NCBI GenBank assembly: GCA_018267135.1
Contig: JAFDZA010000018.1
Span: 147,612-211,611 of the forward strand
Reading direction: 5' to 3'
Origin: Bacteroidota bacterium
Lineage (GTDB): Bacteria; Bacteroidota; Bacteroidia; Cytophagales; Cyclobacteriaceae
DNA length: 64,000 bases
A model generated the notes under the pieces. That model worked only from the letters and a program-made list of their open reading frames with translations, was not told the origin of the DNA and did no database searches. The position numbers and the translations under genes were made by a program. Shown piece by piece: positions 62,472 through 64,000 of this stretch (within the stretch, counting starts at the first letter, position 1; every line of letters begins with the position of its first letter).

Positions 62472-62897
62472 ATGAAAAAACTTCCTTTTACAATTTCCGC
62501 TATTGTGTTTATAGTAGCTACCCTTGGTCTGGCGTCATTTTCATTTCAGCAAAAAGAAAAATTTCCTTTAAAAGAGAGTATGGAGCGAGGCAAAGCAATC
62601 TACACTGCCAAGTGTATAGCTTGCCACATGGAGGCTGGTGAAGGCACCGATGGTTATTATCCTCCTCTGGCCAAATCAGATTACCTCATGGCCGATAAAA
62701 AAAGGTCTATTGAACAAGTGCTCTATGGAGCCTCCGGCCCTATGCAGGTGAACGGGTACGATTATGAAGAAAAAATGCCGGGCTTTGATTTTACCGATGA
62801 ACAAGTAAGCGATGTGCTAAATTATGTTCGCAATACCTTTGGCAATAAAGGAGATGCCCTAACGCCCGAAGAAGTGAAGAATGCCCGAAAAAAGTAA
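62472..62897 (+). CDS. Exported mono-heme cytochrome c
   Basis: A 141-residue class I cytochrome c. Residues 1-26 form a signal or anchor (TISAIVFIVATLGLASFSFQ). The heme site is C48-IA-C51-H52 (AKCIACHMEAGEG), and M102 (EEKMPGFDFTDEQV) is the likely second axial ligand. The sequence YPPLAKSDYLM is typical of the CtaC/cbb3-associated small cytochromes c. It could feed electrons to the CuA-bearing enzyme 39 kb away, but this is only a possibility. Confidence 0.93.
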   Translation: MKKLPFTISAIVFIVATLGLASFSFQQKEKFPLKESMERGKAIYTAKCIACHMEAGEGTDGYYPPLAKSDYLMADKKRSIEQVLYGASGPMQVNGYDYEEKMPGFDFTDEQVSDVLNYVRNTFGNKGDALTPEEVKNARKK

Positions 62898-62913
62898 TTG
62901 TGCCAGGTCGGTT

Positions 62914-63858
62914 TTATTTTTTATCTTCTCTGGTCAGTTTTAATTTTTTTGCCCGGTCAGGGTAATCAGTAATGATTCCGTCTGCCCCCATCTCTTTTAA
63001 GGCCAGCATTTCTTTTTCATCGTTTACCGTCCACGGAATTACCCGCACTTTATGTGGTTTATTTTCTTGGCCTGCACGGCTAATTATTTTACTATGAAGT
63101 AAATTGATTTCGTTTTTATCGAGCAACGTATATTCCGGGCTATAGATATCGGGGGTAAAACTCAAATCCTCCAGATTTTCATTAATGGATTTGAGATTTT
63201 CTACCAAGGCAGACAACCGCACCTGCGGATATTTTTTATGCCAGTATTTTAATACCCTAAAATCAAAAGACTGAATCACTACCCGGTTCCACGGCAGGTA
63301 TTGATCAACCAATTGATAAACCAAATCCGAAAATTCTTCTGGTTTAGGATGAAAAAAACCGTCACCCGCTGGTTCTGTTTTAATCTCGATATTGTAATCC
63401 ACTTCATACTTGGTAAAATTTTTTATATGATTCTCAACGGCTACAATCACTTCGCTAAGCAATGGTTTAGCTACTTTCATTTTTTTTTGTGAAGGAAACC
63501 GTTTGTTTTCCTTCAGCCCGCAATCCCATTGTTTTACTTCGGCATACTCCATTTTATAAATATTGAATTTTTTTTCATCCTTCGGTTTAATTTCCTTCCC
63601 CGAAGGATCAAGACAATATTCGGCACTCATCCACGGCTCGTGCGAAACAACTACTTGTTTATCTTTTGTAATAACCAAGTCCATTTCCAACGTGGTTACG
63701 CCCGAATCTAATGCCAGCAAAAAAGCAGGAATTGTATTCTCCGGCATTAGCCCACGTGCTCCGCGGTGGCCCTGCACATCAAACCGTGGAACAGATAATT
63801 GGGCTAACGTAGCGGTAACCATAACCAGTGAAAAAAAAAGTGTTATACAAGTTTTCAT
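62914..63858 (-). CDS. Exported glycerophosphodiester phosphodiesterase
   Basis: A GDPD-family phosphodiesterase that releases glycerol 3-phosphate from glycerophosphodiesters. ATG 63858 gives a clean signal peptide (MKTCITLFFSLVMVTATLAQ); the longer start at 63903 would disrupt it. The 314-residue protein has the catalytic signature GHRGARGLMPENTIPAFLLA (two histidine/arginine residues), LEMDLVITKDKQVVVSHEP (metal-binding Glu and Asp), and C-terminal VIPWTVNDEKEMLALKEMGA, DGIITDYPDRA. It converges with the cytochrome c gene, 16 bases apart. Confidence 0.94.
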   Translation of the reverse strand: MKTCITLFFSLVMVTATLAQLSVPRFDVQGHRGARGLMPENTIPAFLLALDSGVTTLEMDLVITKDKQVVVSHEPWMSAEYCLDPSGKEIKPKDEKKFNIYKMEYAEVKQWDCGLKENKRFPSQKKMKVAKPLLSEVIVAVENHIKNFTKYEVDYNIEIKTEPAGDGFFHPKPEEFSDLVYQLVDQYLPWNRVVIQSFDFRVLKYWHKKYPQVRLSALVENLKSINENLEDLSFTPDIYSPEYTLLDKNEINLLHSKIISRAGQENKPHKVRVIPWTVNDEKEMLALKEMGADGIITDYPDRAKKLKLTREDKK

Positions 63859-64000
63859 TTTTAATAAGATGTGGTTTCTAAGTTCAACTAATAAGTGCAA
63901 CACAAGGGGTTGAAAGAAGGGAAGATTTCTCCTCCCTTCAATTGACCGAAGTTAATTAAACTTGTGTTGCGATGACAAATTATAAACAACTGGGTCAAGA

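Noticed and set aside
63916..63939. A terminator at the right edge (GAAGGGA/TCCCTTC)
   Set aside because: Seven base pairs with a ten-base loop and no T tail; too weak without knowledge of the neighbouring gene.

Overview
The window reads as chromosomal DNA of a member of the Bacteroidota, most likely order Cytophagales. Supporting signs are the type IX secretion translocon protein SprA next to ruvA, Bacteroidota-type promoters (TTTG, a 19-base spacer, TAnnTTTG) before several operons, few Shine-Dalgarno sequences, several TTG/GTG starts, and the gene order rpoA-rplQ-carA-eno after the ribosomal operon. I see no insertion sequence, prophage, integrase or CRISPR array. Base composition is moderate, with AT-rich patches at about 2.6-3.0 kb, 15.3-16.4 kb, 18.5-19.9 kb and 41.1-42.0 kb.

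Layout. 1-14 kb (minus strand): 5' part of sprA, ruvA, a small secreted protein with a tandem internal repeat, an M28 carboxypeptidase, malic enzyme fused to a phosphotransacetylase domain, a DUF1684 protein, a serine hydrolase, radC, prfB with its programmed +1 frameshift, cdsA and a CPBP membrane protease. 14-19.9 kb: dusB, a small exported protein, an outer-membrane protein gene broken at a T7 run, an exported WD40-caspase protein, a beta-barrel protein and a YD-like lipoprotein. 20-23.3 kb: a four-gene heme-copper enzyme cluster (CuA subunit II, subunit I, Sco/SenC, membrane protein). 23.8-28.3 kb: a lipoprotein/outer-membrane pair, rimO, a 1-Cys peroxiredoxin, an Rrf2 regulator, tRNA-Thr and tRNA-Leu. 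28.3-37 kb: a beta-propeller and an Omp85-like barrel, a PepSY-like protein, a two-component system, a large BNR-repeat protein and an MFS transporter. 38-45.7 kb: a TPR histidine kinase, panB, a HARE-HTH/PD-(D/E)XK nuclease-like islet, a phosphoribosyltransferase, an Lrp/AsnC regulator, eno and carA. 45.8-60.4 kb: 29 genes of the S10-spc-alpha ribosomal cluster. 60.6-63.9 kb: a small lipoprotein, thiL, an unknown protein, a cytochrome c and a glycerophosphodiesterase.

How genes work together. The ribosomal cluster runs rplC to rplQ without rpsJ in front. It has one strong promoter before rplC and a second between rpsN and rpsH, the latter preceded by a terminator-like hairpin. rpmJ and rpmD, both short, complete the set. 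The most interesting group is 19.97-23.27 kb. It looks like a cytochrome oxidase operon, but subunit I has Asn at the position of the His-cross-linked active-site Tyr, and the gene set (CuA subunit, catalytic subunit, SenC, membrane protein) matches the norSY-senC-orf1 arrangement. I therefore favour a nitric oxide reductase of the sNOR type. Other points of interest are the prfB frameshift site (a rare use of a strong Shine-Dalgarno sequence here), the nuclease islet and the exported caspase. All calls come from reading the sequence and knowledge of the families; no database search was run.
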